Origin: Novosphingobium subterraneum
Lineage (GTDB): Bacteria > Pseudomonadota > Alphaproteobacteria > Sphingomonadales > Sphingomonadaceae
Direction: 5' to 3'
Assembly: GCF_000807925.1 (NCBI RefSeq)
Contig: NZ_JRVC01000004.1
Span: forward strand, 186,001 to 250,000
Length of the DNA stretch: 64,000 bases
Notes under the pieces: model-generated
What the model saw: only the letters and a program-made list of their open reading frames with translations
What the model was told of the DNA's origin: nothing
Databases searched by the model: none
Position numbers and translations under genes: made by a program
Shown here: in pieces, positions 1 to 8,582 of the stretch
Position numbering within the stretch: the first letter of the stretch is position 1
Layout: the number at the start of each line of letters is the position of its first letter

Positions 1-978
1 CTGTGGGGCGCACGTGTCGAAGCTGGCGAGAAGCTGTTCGAGCCTTCGAACGCCGAGGAAATCGAGTTCGTCCGCGCGCTCAACGCTTTCCTCAAGAGGA
101 AGCCCGGCTACCTCACGCAGTCGGTCAAGAACATCAAGGGCGTTTCGGAAGAGACGACCACGGGCGTCCACCGCCTGTATCAGATCGCCAAGGACGGCAA
201 GCTGCCTTTCCCGGCGATCAACGTGAACGACAGCGTTACCAAGTCGAAGTTCGACAACCTGTATGGCTGCAAGGAATCGCTGGTCGACGCCATCCGTCGC
301 GCCACCGACGTGATGCTGGCCGGCAAGGTCGCCTGCGTTGCCGGCTTCGGCGACGTCGGCAAGGGCTCGGCCGCATCGCTGCGCCAGGGCGGCGCGCGCG
401 TGATGGTCACCGAAATCGATCCGATCTGCGCACTGCAGGCGGCGATGGAAGGCTATGAAGTTGTCACCATGGAAGAAGCGGTCAAGCGCTGCGACATCTT
501 CGTGACCGCGACCGGCAACGAGGACGTAATCACCGCCGAGCACATGAAGGCGATGAAGCCGATGTCCATCGTCTGCAACATCGGCCACTTCGACAGCGAG
601 ATTCAGATCGCTGCGCTCGACAACTACAACTGGACCGAAGTGAAGCCGGGCACCGACCTCGTCGAATTCCCCGATGGCAAGCAGATCATCATCCTTGCCA
701 AGGGTCGCCTGGTAAACCTGGGCTGCGCCACCGGCCACCCGAGCTTCGTGATGAGCGCCAGCTTCACCAACCAGACGCTGGCCCAGATCGAGCTCTTCAC
801 CAAGGCCGAGAACTACAAGAACGAAGTCTACGTGCTGCCCAAGCACCTCGACGAGAAGGTTGCGGCGCTGCACCTCGAGAAGCTCGGCGTGCAGCTGACC
901 AAGCTCAGCAAGAAGCAGGCTGATTACATTGGCGTGCCGGAAGCCGGGCCGTTCAAGCCGGACCACTATCGCTACTGA
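1..978 (+). CDS. ahcY: Adenosylhomocysteinase, 3' part (5' end outside window)
   Basis: The frame is open from base 1 and ends with the C-terminus KPDHYRY typical of S-adenosylhomocysteine hydrolase. The enzyme reversibly splits S-adenosylhomocysteine into adenosine and homocysteine in the cytoplasm, keeping the methyl cycle running. The NAD-binding glycine motif [10 protein letters not shown] is visible, followed by the usual VVTMEEA and FVTATGN segments. About 325 codons are present. The start codon and roughly the first third of the protein lie upstream of the window. A hairpin terminator follows at 1005-1036. Identification is very secure; only the 5' boundary is missing. Confidence 0.97.
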   Translation: MWGARVEAGEKLFEPSNAEEIEFVRALNAFLKRKPGYLTQSVKNIKGVSEETTTGVHRLYQIAKDGKLPFPAINVNDSVTKSKFDNLYGCKESLVDAIRRATDVMLAGKVACVAGFGDVGKGSAASLRQGGARVMVTEIDPICALQAAMEGYEVVTMEEAVKRCDIFVTATGNEDVITAEHMKAMKPMSIVCNIGHFDSEIQIAALDNYNWTEVKPGTDLVEFPDGKQIIILAKGRLVNLGCATGHPSFVMSASFTNQTLAQIELFTKAENYKNEVYVLPKHLDEKVAALHLEKLGVQLTKLSKKQADYIGVPEAGPFKPDHYRY

Positions 979-1004
979 TCGTGCGATAGCAGCCAGAACA
1001 CCAG

Positions 1005-1036
1005 AGGGCGGCGCGGGAAACCACGCCGCCCTTTCG
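1005..1036 (+). terminator. Hairpin terminator after ahcY
   Basis: AGGGCGGCG (1005-1013) pairs perfectly with CGCCGCCCT (1024-1032) around a 10-nt loop, followed by a short TTTC stretch. It lies 27 bp after the ahcY stop codon, as expected for a Rho-independent terminator with a weak U-tract. Confidence 0.7.
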
Positions 1037-1120
1037 GTTCTTGGAATGAGTGATACCGGATCATCAGTATTGTAGTGCGCCGGATTGTAATTCTTGGGGG
1101 CAGGCCCTAGCGAGAGGACG

Positions 1121-3469
1121 ATGCCGCTGCTCAACCAGACCATCATGGTGTTGATCGGATTGCTGCTTGCCGCCTGGACCGCAGGGGCAGGCTGGCTGGT
1201 GCTTGTTGCACGAGCGCGCGCGCGCAAGGGCGAGGCGGTGCATCGCCAGGCGCGCCGATTGGCGAGGATGGTCGATGAATCGCCCGCCCTGCCATTGCTG
1301 GTGCGCGCCGATGGCAGGATTGAAGGCCCTGCGCGGCTTGCCGGATGGTTCGGCTTCGAGACGATGCCCGGCTACCTGACCGAACTGGACGCAGAAGGTG
1401 CAGGCTTTGACGAGGTGCAGCTTTCGCAATTGAGCGACGCTGTGCGAAAGGCGCAAAAGACCGGCGCGTCCTTCAGGCTGGCGCTCACGCCCAAGGATGG
1501 CAAACGCAGCCTTTCGGCCCAGGGACACCTGGCCGACCCCCAGATCTCTCCGGGTGGTGCCGCCCTTGTCTGGTTTTTCGACTTCTCGGAAAGCCAGGAA
1601 GAGCTGGTCCGCCTGCGCAGCGAGACGACTGCGGCACGGGCGGATTTTGCCGGGCTTTCGGGCCTGATCGAGGCGGCTCCCTTGCCGATGTGGTTTCGCG
1701 GGCCGGACCTGCGCCTGCGTCTTGTCAACAGCGCCTATGTGAAAGCCGTTGGTGCTGCGAGCGCCGATGTGGTTATCGCTCAGGGCATCGAACTGATCGA
1801 ACCTGTCGATGGTCTCTCCGCATCCCAGGTTGCCCGCCAGGCGCAGTCTCGCAAGGTGCCGATCGAGCGTTCGCTGCTGGCAACGATCAAGGGGCAGCGC
1901 CGCGCGGTGCGCGTCACGGACCTGCCGTTGGGCGAGGACGGGATCGCCGGATACGTCGTCGACATCGAGGAAATGGAGGAGCTGATCCGCCAGTTCCGCC
2001 GCTTCCGCGAAGCGCAGCGCGAAATGCTCGATACGCTCTCGGCGGGCATTGCCCAGTTTGACGAGAAGCGAAACCTGGTCTTCGCAAACCAGCCTTTCCT
2101 GCGCATATTCGGTGTGCCAAAGGCCTGGGTGGTGGACACACCGCCGTTCGACCGGGTCATTGACCGGATGCGAGATGCGGGCAGGTTGCCGGAAGTCCGC
2201 GATTTCCCCGAGTGGCGCCGCGAAAGGCAGGCCTGGTTCCTCGCCCGCGTGCCAATCGAGGAATCCTGGCACCTTTCCGGGGGGACTCATCTGCGCGTGG
2301 TCGGCCAGCCCATGCCGGATGGTGGGCTGCTGATGATCTTCGAGGATCGTACCGAACAACTGCAGCTCTCGGCGACGCGGGACACCCTGCTGCGGACGCG
2401 AACGGCAACTTTCGACAATCTGTTCGAATCGCTCGCCGTTTTTGCACCTGACGGCAAGCTGCAGCTGTGGAACCGAAGGTTTGCTGCAGATTGGGGGCTT
2501 GAGGAGGAGTTTCTCACCACCCATCCGCGGGTCGACGTTCTGCTTAACAGGCTGGCAACGCAACTTAAACGTCCCGCGCAGATTGGCACGATAGCGCAGG
2601 TTATCCAGGCGGCGACGCTGGAGCGCAAGCAGCGTTCCGGCCGGTTGACGCTTGCGGATGGACGCCATTTTGCCCTCGCTGGCGTGCCGCTTCCGGACGG
2701 GAACGGGATGCTCACGGTCCTGGACATCACCGACAGCCAGAAGGCCGAGGCGGCCCTGCTCGAACGCAATGCGGCGCTGGTCGAGGCCGACGCGGTGAAG
2801 ACGCGGTTCATAGCGAACATGAGCTACGAATTCCGCACGCCCCTCACTTCGATCGGAGGCTTTGCCGAGCTTCTGCAAAGTGGCATCGCCGGGGATCTGA
2901 CGCCCCAGCAGGACGAATATGTTTCGGCAATCCTCACTTCGGTCGCCCGGCTTGGCGAGCAGATCGAGAACGTGCTCGACCTTTCGCAGAGCGAGGCCGG
3001 AACGCTGCCGCTGGGACAGGAGCCGGTGGAGATATTCCCGTTGCTGACCGAAGTTGTCAGCGAACGCGGAGAGCGGATCACGGCTGCTGGCCTTGCCCTC
3101 GATCTGCGCGGCGACAAGAGCGCCGGAACCGTGATCGGCGATGCCCGCAGGTTGCGTCGGGCCTTTGGGCAACTGGTTGACAATGCCGTGGCCGCTACAC
3201 CCGAGGGCGGCAGGATCCTTGTCGTTGCCTCCCGAAGCAAGGGGGGACCGCTCCAGGTGGTCGTGTCCGACAATGGCCGCGGCATGGAGCCTGCGGTCCT
3301 TGCCCGCGCTCTTGAGGGGCTGAAGCTCGATGCCGAAGGCAAGGCGGTGGAGCGCCGGCAGGGGCTCGGCCTGCCGCTGGTTCGCCAACTGGTGGAAGCG
3401 CATGGCGGAACACTGGAGCTTGTGTCCGAGCCCGGCCTTGGCACCAGCGCCATCGTGGTGCTGCCGTGA
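1121..3469 (+). CDS. divL: DivL-type cell-cycle sensor kinase homologue with tyrosine in the H-box
   Basis: The 782-residue protein has one N-terminal membrane segment (about residues 8-30), several PAS-like regions, a DHp helix and a C-terminal HATPase domain (VDNAVAATP N-box, SDNGRGM, GLGLPLVRQL). The H-box reads MSYEFRTPL, so the phosphoacceptor His is replaced by Tyr569. This substitution is the hallmark of Caulobacter DivL (Tyr550), which acts with DivK to control CckA and CtrA. The order divL-tsaE-phosphotransferase-nucleotidyltransferase-addBA is also, as I recall, that of other alphaproteobacteria. I chose the ATG at 1121 because a GAGAGG Shine-Dalgarno precedes it; a TTG 27 bp upstream is less likely. 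The stop overlaps the tsaE GTG start. The assignment to DivL is inferred from the Tyr and the synteny. Confidence 0.85.
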   Translation: MPLLNQTIMVLIGLLLAAWTAGAGWLVLVARARARKGEAVHRQARRLARMVDESPALPLLVRADGRIEGPARLAGWFGFETMPGYLTELDAEGAGFDEVQLSQLSDAVRKAQKTGASFRLALTPKDGKRSLSAQGHLADPQISPGGAALVWFFDFSESQEELVRLRSETTAARADFAGLSGLIEAAPLPMWFRGPDLRLRLVNSAYVKAVGAASADVVIAQGIELIEPVDGLSASQVARQAQSRKVPIERSLLATIKGQRRAVRVTDLPLGEDGIAGYVVDIEEMEELIRQFRRFREAQREMLDTLSAGIAQFDEKRNLVFANQPFLRIFGVPKAWVVDTPPFDRVIDRMRDAGRLPEVRDFPEWRRERQAWFLARVPIEESWHLSGGTHLRVVGQPMPDGGLLMIFEDRTEQLQLSATRDTLLRTRTATFDNLFESLAVFAPDGKLQLWNRRFAADWGLEEEFLTTHPRVDVLLNRLATQLKRPAQIGTIAQVIQAATLERKQRSGRLTLADGRHFALAGVPLPDGNGMLTVLDITDSQKAEAALLERNAALVEADAVKTRFIANMSYEFRTPLTSIGGFAELLQSGIAGDLTPQQDEYVSAILTSVARLGEQIENVLDLSQSEAGTLPLGQEPVEIFPLLTEVVSERGERITAAGLALDLRGDKSAGTVIGDARRLRRAFGQLVDNAVAATPEGGRILVVASRSKGGPLQVVVSDNGRGMEPAVLARALEGLKLDAEGKAVERRQGLGLPLVRQLVEAHGGTLELVSEPGLGTSAIVVLP

Positions 3470-3915
3470 TCTTCGAGTTGCCCGACCTGGACAGTTCGGC
3501 TGTTCTCGCCCGCGAGATCGCCGCGAAACTGCGCCCGGGCGATGTGATTGCCCTCTCTGGCGGCCTGGGCGCGGGAAAGACAACCTTGGCGCGATCAATC
3601 ATTGCAGCACTGGGACACGCCGGAGAAGTGCCCAGTCCCAGCTTTGCCATCATCGAGCTTTATGATCCGCCGTCGGTGCGTCTGCCCCTGGTCCACGCAG
3701 ACTTCTACCGTCTGGACGATCCGTCCGAGGCGGAAGAGATCGGTCTGGATGACTATCGCGAAGGCGCGGCGCTGCTCGCTGAATGGCCGGAAAATGCCGG
3801 GGGCTTCGCGCATGAGCCCGGATGCCTTTCGATCGTGCTGGAATCCACGGAAAACGGCAGGCGGGCCATTGTAACGCCGGGGCGCGATTGGATAGAGCGA
3901 GTACCATGGACCTGA
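3466..3915 (+). CDS. tsaE: tRNA threonylcarbamoyladenosine biosynthesis ATPase TsaE
   Basis: This 149-residue P-loop protein has Walker A GGLGAGKTT (residues 32-40) and the family segments PSPSFAIIELYD and HADFYRLDDP. TsaE is the ATPase partner of TsaB/TsaD, which add threonylcarbamoyl to A37 of ANN-decoding tRNAs. Length matches the family. It starts with GTG overlapping the divL stop by four bases (GTGA), so translation is probably coupled. Its own end overlaps the next gene's ATG. Confidence 0.95.
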   Translation: MIFELPDLDSSAVLAREIAAKLRPGDVIALSGGLGAGKTTLARSIIAALGHAGEVPSPSFAIIELYDPPSVRLPLVHADFYRLDDPSEAEEIGLDDYREGAALLAEWPENAGGFAHEPGCLSIVLESTENGRRAIVTPGRDWIERVPWT

Positions 3916-4889
3916 CTATTCCTTCGGGCGTCGACGCCTTCCTGAACAAGGCAGGCTGGATCGGCGCTACCGTCGAGCCACTGCCTGGCGATGCATCGTT
4001 CCGTCGTTACTTTCGTATTCGCCGATCAGCGGGCAATGCGATGCTGATGCACGCGCCGCCGCCCAACGAAGATCCCGAGCCGTTCCTTCGCGCTGCCAAG
4101 TGGCTCGATGCAAATGGCCTGCGCGCGCCCCATGTCCTCGCCGAGGATCCGGCGCAGGGCTTTGTCCTGCTGGAGGATTTCGGTGACGTGCGCATGCGCG
4201 AATACCTCGATGCCTGGCCGCAGGATGAGGAAGAGGTGTATCGCCATGCCATCGACGCCCTGCTGCAGCTGCGCAAGCTGCCTGCGGGGCCTTTCACGGG
4301 ATATACGCTGGCCGAGTATCAGCGCGAGGCTCGCCTGTTCATCGAGTGGTACGTGCCTACCCAGTCCCTCTATGTCGATGGGCGGGGCTGGAACGCAGCC
4401 TGGGAAGAGGTCCTGTCGCACCTTCTTCCGCGTCAGCGCCCCGGGGTCACTGTCCTGCGCGATTATCACGCCGAGAACATCATGCTGCTCAACGGCCTGG
4501 ATCGACAGGGGCTGCTGGACTTTCAGGATGCCCTGAACGGCCACCCGGCATACGATCTGGTATCGCTCCTTCAGGATGCGCGCAGGGATGTCTCGCCTGA
4601 CCTCGAAGCCAGCATGCTGGACTACTACCTGCAGAAGACCGGCGAAGGCGACGATTTCCTCGCGGATTACGCCCGGCTTGGCGCGCAAAGGAATGCCAAG
4701 ATCGTCGGCATCTTCGTGCGGCTTTGGAAGCGCGATGGCAAACCGCGCTACCTTGACTACATTCCTCGCGTCTGGGCTCTGCTGGAACGCGATCTCGCGC
4801 ATCCGGCACTGGCTCCGGTTGCCGCCTGGTTCGATGCCAATATTCCGGCAGACCTGCGCGCCAGCATGGGCGGATCGTTTACAGTATGA
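3906..4889 (+). CDS. amgK: Aminoglycoside-phosphotransferase-fold sugar kinase, AmgK type
   Basis: This 327-residue APH-fold kinase has the loop motif DYHAENIML (His about residue 188) and a metal-binding DFQDA motif. The following gene is murU. In the AmgK-MurU route, AmgK phosphorylates N-acetylmuramic acid (and GlcNAc) at the anomeric position and MurU makes UDP-MurNAc, bypassing de novo synthesis and lowering fosfomycin sensitivity. The start chosen is the ATG at 3906, inside the end of tsaE; an upstream in-frame ATG would overlap tsaE by about 90 bp and adds no family sequence. The specific substrate is inferred from the fold and the murU neighbour. Confidence 0.88.
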   Translation: MDLTIPSGVDAFLNKAGWIGATVEPLPGDASFRRYFRIRRSAGNAMLMHAPPPNEDPEPFLRAAKWLDANGLRAPHVLAEDPAQGFVLLEDFGDVRMREYLDAWPQDEEEVYRHAIDALLQLRKLPAGPFTGYTLAEYQREARLFIEWYVPTQSLYVDGRGWNAAWEEVLSHLLPRQRPGVTVLRDYHAENIMLLNGLDRQGLLDFQDALNGHPAYDLVSLLQDARRDVSPDLEASMLDYYLQKTGEGDDFLADYARLGAQRNAKIVGIFVRLWKRDGKPRYLDYIPRVWALLERDLAHPALAPVAAWFDANIPADLRASMGGSFTV

Positions 4890-5608
4890 GCAAGCCTCTT
4901 GTCAGCGACGTGGCCATGGTTCTTTCGGCGGGCCTTGGCAAAAGAATGCGCCCGCTTACGGCCACGCGGCCAAAGCCTCTGGTGCAGGTGGCGGGCAAGC
5001 CCTTGATCGACCATGCGCTGGACAAGCTTGAGGAAGCCGGCCTGGCCCGGGCCGTGGTCAACGTCCATTATCTTGCCGACGCGATGGAAGCGTATCTGGC
5101 GCAACGCAAAAGCCCGGCCATCGCCATTTCGGACGAGCGGGCGCAGCTGCTGGAAACCGGCGGGGGCATGGTCAAGGCATTGCCCTTGCTGGCGACCGAT
5201 CCGTTCTTCTGCCTCAACTCCGACAATATCTGGCTCGACGGGCCGCGGAACGTCTTTGCCCACCTTTCGGATCATTGGGACGCCGAAAGGATGGATGCGT
5301 TGCTGCTGCTCGTGCCCCATGCGCGGGCGTTCAACTATCGCGGGAAGGGGGATTTCCACATGGATGCCCTCGGCCGGATATCGCGCCGTCGGACCGGTCG
5401 TGTGGCGCCTTTCATTTACAGCGGCATCCAGATTGTTTCGCACCGCCTGCTCCTTGACGCGCCGGAAGGTCCGTTCGGAACGATGGTGCTGTGGCAACGG
5501 GCCATTGAAGAGGGGCGGCTTTACGGATTGTCCCACCAGGGACTGTGGTATGAAGTGGGCGAACCCCAGATGATCGCCCCAACCGAGGCTGCGCTGAAGC
5601 GCGATTGA
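4886..5608 (+). CDS. murU: N-acetylmuramate alpha-1-phosphate uridylyltransferase (MurU)
   Basis: This 240-residue nucleotidyltransferase carries the signature SAGLGKRMRPLT followed by RPKPLV near its N-terminus, and a DNIWLDGP segment in place of the usual acidic metal site. Together with AmgK it forms the cell-wall recycling shunt that converts MurNAc-1-phosphate and UTP to UDP-MurNAc. The ATG overlaps the amgK stop by four bases (ATGA). A sugar-1-phosphate nucleotidyltransferase of another specificity cannot be excluded from sequence alone, but the amgK partner argues for MurU. Confidence 0.88.
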   Translation: MSKPLVSDVAMVLSAGLGKRMRPLTATRPKPLVQVAGKPLIDHALDKLEEAGLARAVVNVHYLADAMEAYLAQRKSPAIAISDERAQLLETGGGMVKALPLLATDPFFCLNSDNIWLDGPRNVFAHLSDHWDAERMDALLLLVPHARAFNYRGKGDFHMDALGRISRRRTGRVAPFIYSGIQIVSHRLLLDAPEGPFGTMVLWQRAIEEGRLYGLSHQGLWYEVGEPQMIAPTEAALKRD

Positions 5609-5609
5609 C

Positions 5610-8582
5610 ATGGCCGAGTTTTCCACCCGTCCGCGTGTCTGGTCCATCGCGGCGCACAGGGGTTTTGCCGACGCCTTGGTCGCCGGCCTGGTCCCTCGTT
5701 ATCGCGAGGATCGGTTTGGCCTCGCGCGCCTGACGCTGCTGCTGCCAAGCCAACGCGCAATCCGCACGGTCACCGAAGCTTTCGTTAGGATAAGCGGGCA
5801 GGGACTGTTGCTGCCGCGCATGGCGGTAGTGGGCGACCTTGACCTCGACGAGACGCTGGGACCGTTGCTTGACCCGATCGGTGCCGGGGCGGGGATTCCC
5901 GATGCCGTGGACCCAGTACACCGGCTGCTCAAACTCTCCGCGCTGATCCGCGACGAACTGGGCAACGAAGCGCCCGGTGAAGCTGCCTTGCTGCGACAGG
6001 CCAGAAGCGTGGCACAGAGCATCGACCGGCTCCTCATTGAAGGGGTGCGTCCCGAGGACATGCTCGACGAAGGCATCCTTGGCCTCTCGTCGGAACTGTC
6101 GGAGCACTGGCGGGAAAGCACCAAGCTGTTCGCCACCGTATTCTTCAAGTGGAAGGACGAACTGGCGCGGCTGGGCAGGATCGATGCGCCCGAACGACGC
6201 AATCTGCTTTTGGCCCACGCGGCGCAGGTGTGGAGGGAAACCCCGCCTGCCCATCCCGTGATCGCTGCGGGCGTAACCTCGGCCTCGCCTGCGGTCGCGA
6301 ATTTGCTTCGGGTGATTGCGGATCTTCCGGACGGCGGCGTCGTTCTGCCCGATCTTGATCTTGCGATGGATGTTTCGGTCTGGGACGCGCTCGGGTCTGC
6401 AGGCGGACCTGACGGCAAGGTATTTCAGCGCGGGGATGTCGTAACGCATCCGCAGTATCACCTGAAGCTTCTGCTGAACCGCATGGGGATCGGGCGAGGC
6501 GAGGTTGAGCCGTGGCACCGTTCTGGCCTTGCGCCTGCGCCGCCGGAACGCAGCCGCGCAATCTCGAATCTCTTCCTGCCGCCGGAAGCCAGTGCTGCTT
6601 GGGCTTCGCTCGAGGCGAGGGAGCGCCGTCTTTCCGGCGTTCGGATGATGGAGAGCGCCAACCCGGAGGAAGAAGCGCAGGCCATTGCCGTGTTGGTCCG
6701 CGAAGCTCTTGACGAGCCAGAGCGCCGCGTGGCGGTGATCACGCCGGACCGCAGTCTGGCGGCGCGGGTCGTGGCGCATCTTGGCCGCTGGAATATTGGC
6801 GCGGACGATACAGCCGGCCGGCCGTTGCCGCAGACGGCGGCAGGCAGGGTGATCCTTCAATTGGCCGAAGTCGTTGCCGAGCGGGCCGCACCTGTCCCGC
6901 TGCTTGCCTTGCTTGGCCACCCGCTGGTCTGCGCAGGCGAGGGAAGGGCGAAATGGCTCGAGCGGGTGCGACAGCTGGATCTGGCCCTGCGTGGCCCCCG
7001 ACCCGGCCCCGGACTGGCTGCCATCCGGAGCAAGGCGAAGGAACATGAAAAGCGGTATCCGGGTCTTGCAGACTGGTGGTCGGTCGTCGAGGACCTGCTG
7101 TTTCCGCTGCTGTCGCTCGATGGCCACGTGTCGCTGGATGCGGCGCTGATAGCTCTGTCCGAAGTGGGAGAAGCGCTGTGCGGGCAGGGGCTGTGGGCAC
7201 AGGCCGATGGGCGCTGTCTCGCGCAGTTCATCGAGACCTGGCGCGAAGCTGCTTCAGAGCATCCAGGCCTTTTGCCGCCCGAAGAACTGCCGGCACTGTT
7301 GCGCGATGCCATGGAGGAAGTCTCCGTCCGCCCGCCCTATGGGAAGCATCCGCGTCTGGCGATCTACGGCTTGCTCGAAGCGCGGATGAGCCGCGCCGAT
7401 CTTGTCATCTGCGCTGGCCTGACCGAGGGCTCCTGGCCAGGTAGCCCGGCGACTGACCCGCTGCTGGCACCTGCCATCCTCCGCGCGTTGGGCATCCCGG
7501 GTGCCGATTTCCGCATCGGTCTTTCTGCGCACGACCTTGCTGCTGCATTGGGAGCGCCCGAAGTCGTGCTCAGCCATGCGCACCGCGATGCAACCGGTCC
7601 GGTCATTCCTTCGCGCTTCCTGCTGCGAATTCACGCAATGCTTGGCGAGCAGCTTCGGCGCGAGACGCGCGCGGTCAGCCTTGCCCAAGCGTTGGCCGAT
7701 CCCGAACCGGAGCAGCCTCACCCCCGGCCGCACCCCATGCCCAGTGCGGAGCAGCGGCGCGTTCCGATTGCTGTTACGGCACTGGATCGGCTGCGCGGCG
7801 ATCCGTACCAGTTCTATGCCTCGGCGATTCTTGGTCTGCGTAGCCTGGATCCGGTCGATGCCGATCCGACGCCTGCCTGGAAAGGCACCGCAGTTCACGA
7901 TGTGCTGAAGGCATGGCACGATGGCGGCGGCCGTCCCGGCGAACTCGTGCCGCTTGCCGAACGCATGTTCGACGAGATGAGCGCCCACCCCTTCATGCGG
8001 GCGATGTGGAAGCCGCGCCTGATCGATGCCTTGCTGTGGATCGAGGAGGAAACGGACCGCCTTGCCGGCGAAGGCCGCGACGTTCTGGCGATCGAGCGCA
8101 AGGGCGAGATCATGGTTGACGGCATCCGCATTCACGGCCGTGCAGATCGTATCGACAGGCTGGCCGACGGAACGCTGGCCGTAGTCGACTACAAGACCGG
8201 CACGCCGCCATCGGGCAAGATGGTCGCGCAAGGATACGCCCTTCAGCTTGGCCTCATTGGCATGATCGCCCGTGGCGGTGGCATGGAAGACGTCTCGGGC
8301 GAGCCAACGAAGTTCGAGTACTGGTCGCTTGGCCGGAACAAGGATCGCGGCTTTGGCTACATGAAATCTCCCGTCAAGGAAACGGCGCGGCAGACCGGCC
8401 TGTCGCTTGAAGACTTCCTGCCCGAAACCGAGCGTTTCCTGCGTGAAGCAATTGCGCGTTGGTTGCTCGGCAGCGAGCCGTTCACGGCGCGGCTCAATCC
8501 CGATCTTCCGGGCTACAGTGATTTTGACCAGCTGATGCGTCTCGACGAATGGCAGGGTCGCGAAGAGGAAAGCGGCCGGTGA
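5610..8582 (+). CDS. addB: Double-strand break repair protein AddB
   Basis: This 990-residue protein lies directly upstream of addA. The N-terminus (LTLLLPSQRA segment) matches the inactivated-helicase half of alphaproteobacterial AddB. The C-terminus carries a RecB-type nuclease motif, VVDYKTGTPPSGK, preceded by GRADRIDRL. AddAB processes DNA double-strand ends to 3' single strands for RecA loading. The start ATG follows the murU stop by one base, and the end overlaps the addA GTG start, so the six genes from divL to addA look like one transcript. Confidence 0.93.
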   Translation: MAEFSTRPRVWSIAAHRGFADALVAGLVPRYREDRFGLARLTLLLPSQRAIRTVTEAFVRISGQGLLLPRMAVVGDLDLDETLGPLLDPIGAGAGIPDAVDPVHRLLKLSALIRDELGNEAPGEAALLRQARSVAQSIDRLLIEGVRPEDMLDEGILGLSSELSEHWRESTKLFATVFFKWKDELARLGRIDAPERRNLLLAHAAQVWRETPPAHPVIAAGVTSASPAVANLLRVIADLPDGGVVLPDLDLAMDVSVWDALGSAGGPDGKVFQRGDVVTHPQYHLKLLLNRMGIGRGEVEPWHRSGLAPAPPERSRAISNLFLPPEASAAWASLEARERRLSGVRMMESANPEEEAQAIAVLVREALDEPERRVAVITPDRSLAARVVAHLGRWNIGADDTAGRPLPQTAAGRVILQLAEVVAERAAPVPLLALLGHPLVCAGEGRAKWLERVRQLDLALRGPRPGPGLAAIRSKAKEHEKRYPGLADWWSVVEDLLFPLLSLDGHVSLDAALIALSEVGEALCGQGLWAQADGRCLAQFIETWREAASEHPGLLPPEELPALLRDAMEEVSVRPPYGKHPRLAIYGLLEARMSRADLVICAGLTEGSWPGSPATDPLLAPAILRALGIPGADFRIGLSAHDLAAALGAPEVVLSHAHRDATGPVIPSRFLLRIHAMLGEQLRRETRAVSLAQALADPEPEQPHPRPHPMPSAEQRRVPIAVTALDRLRGDPYQFYASAILGLRSLDPVDADPTPAWKGTAVHDVLKAWHDGGGRPGELVPLAERMFDEMSAHPFMRAMWKPRLIDALLWIEEETDRLAGEGRDVLAIERKGEIMVDGIRIHGRADRIDRLADGTLAVVDYKTGTPPSGKMVAQGYALQLGLIGMIARGGGMEDVSGEPTKFEYWSLGRNKDRGFGYMKSPVKETARQTGLSLEDFLPETERFLREAIARWLLGSEPFTARLNPDLPGYSDFDQLMRLDEWQGREEESGR

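Noticed and set aside
1094..1120. TTG start for divL 27 bp upstream of the ATG
   Set aside because: The ATG at 1121 has a better Shine-Dalgarno and begins right before the membrane segment.
1064..3598. An 844-codon minus-strand open frame opposite divL
   Set aside because: Shadow of divL and tsaE with low-complexity Arg/Gln-rich translation; no family recognised.
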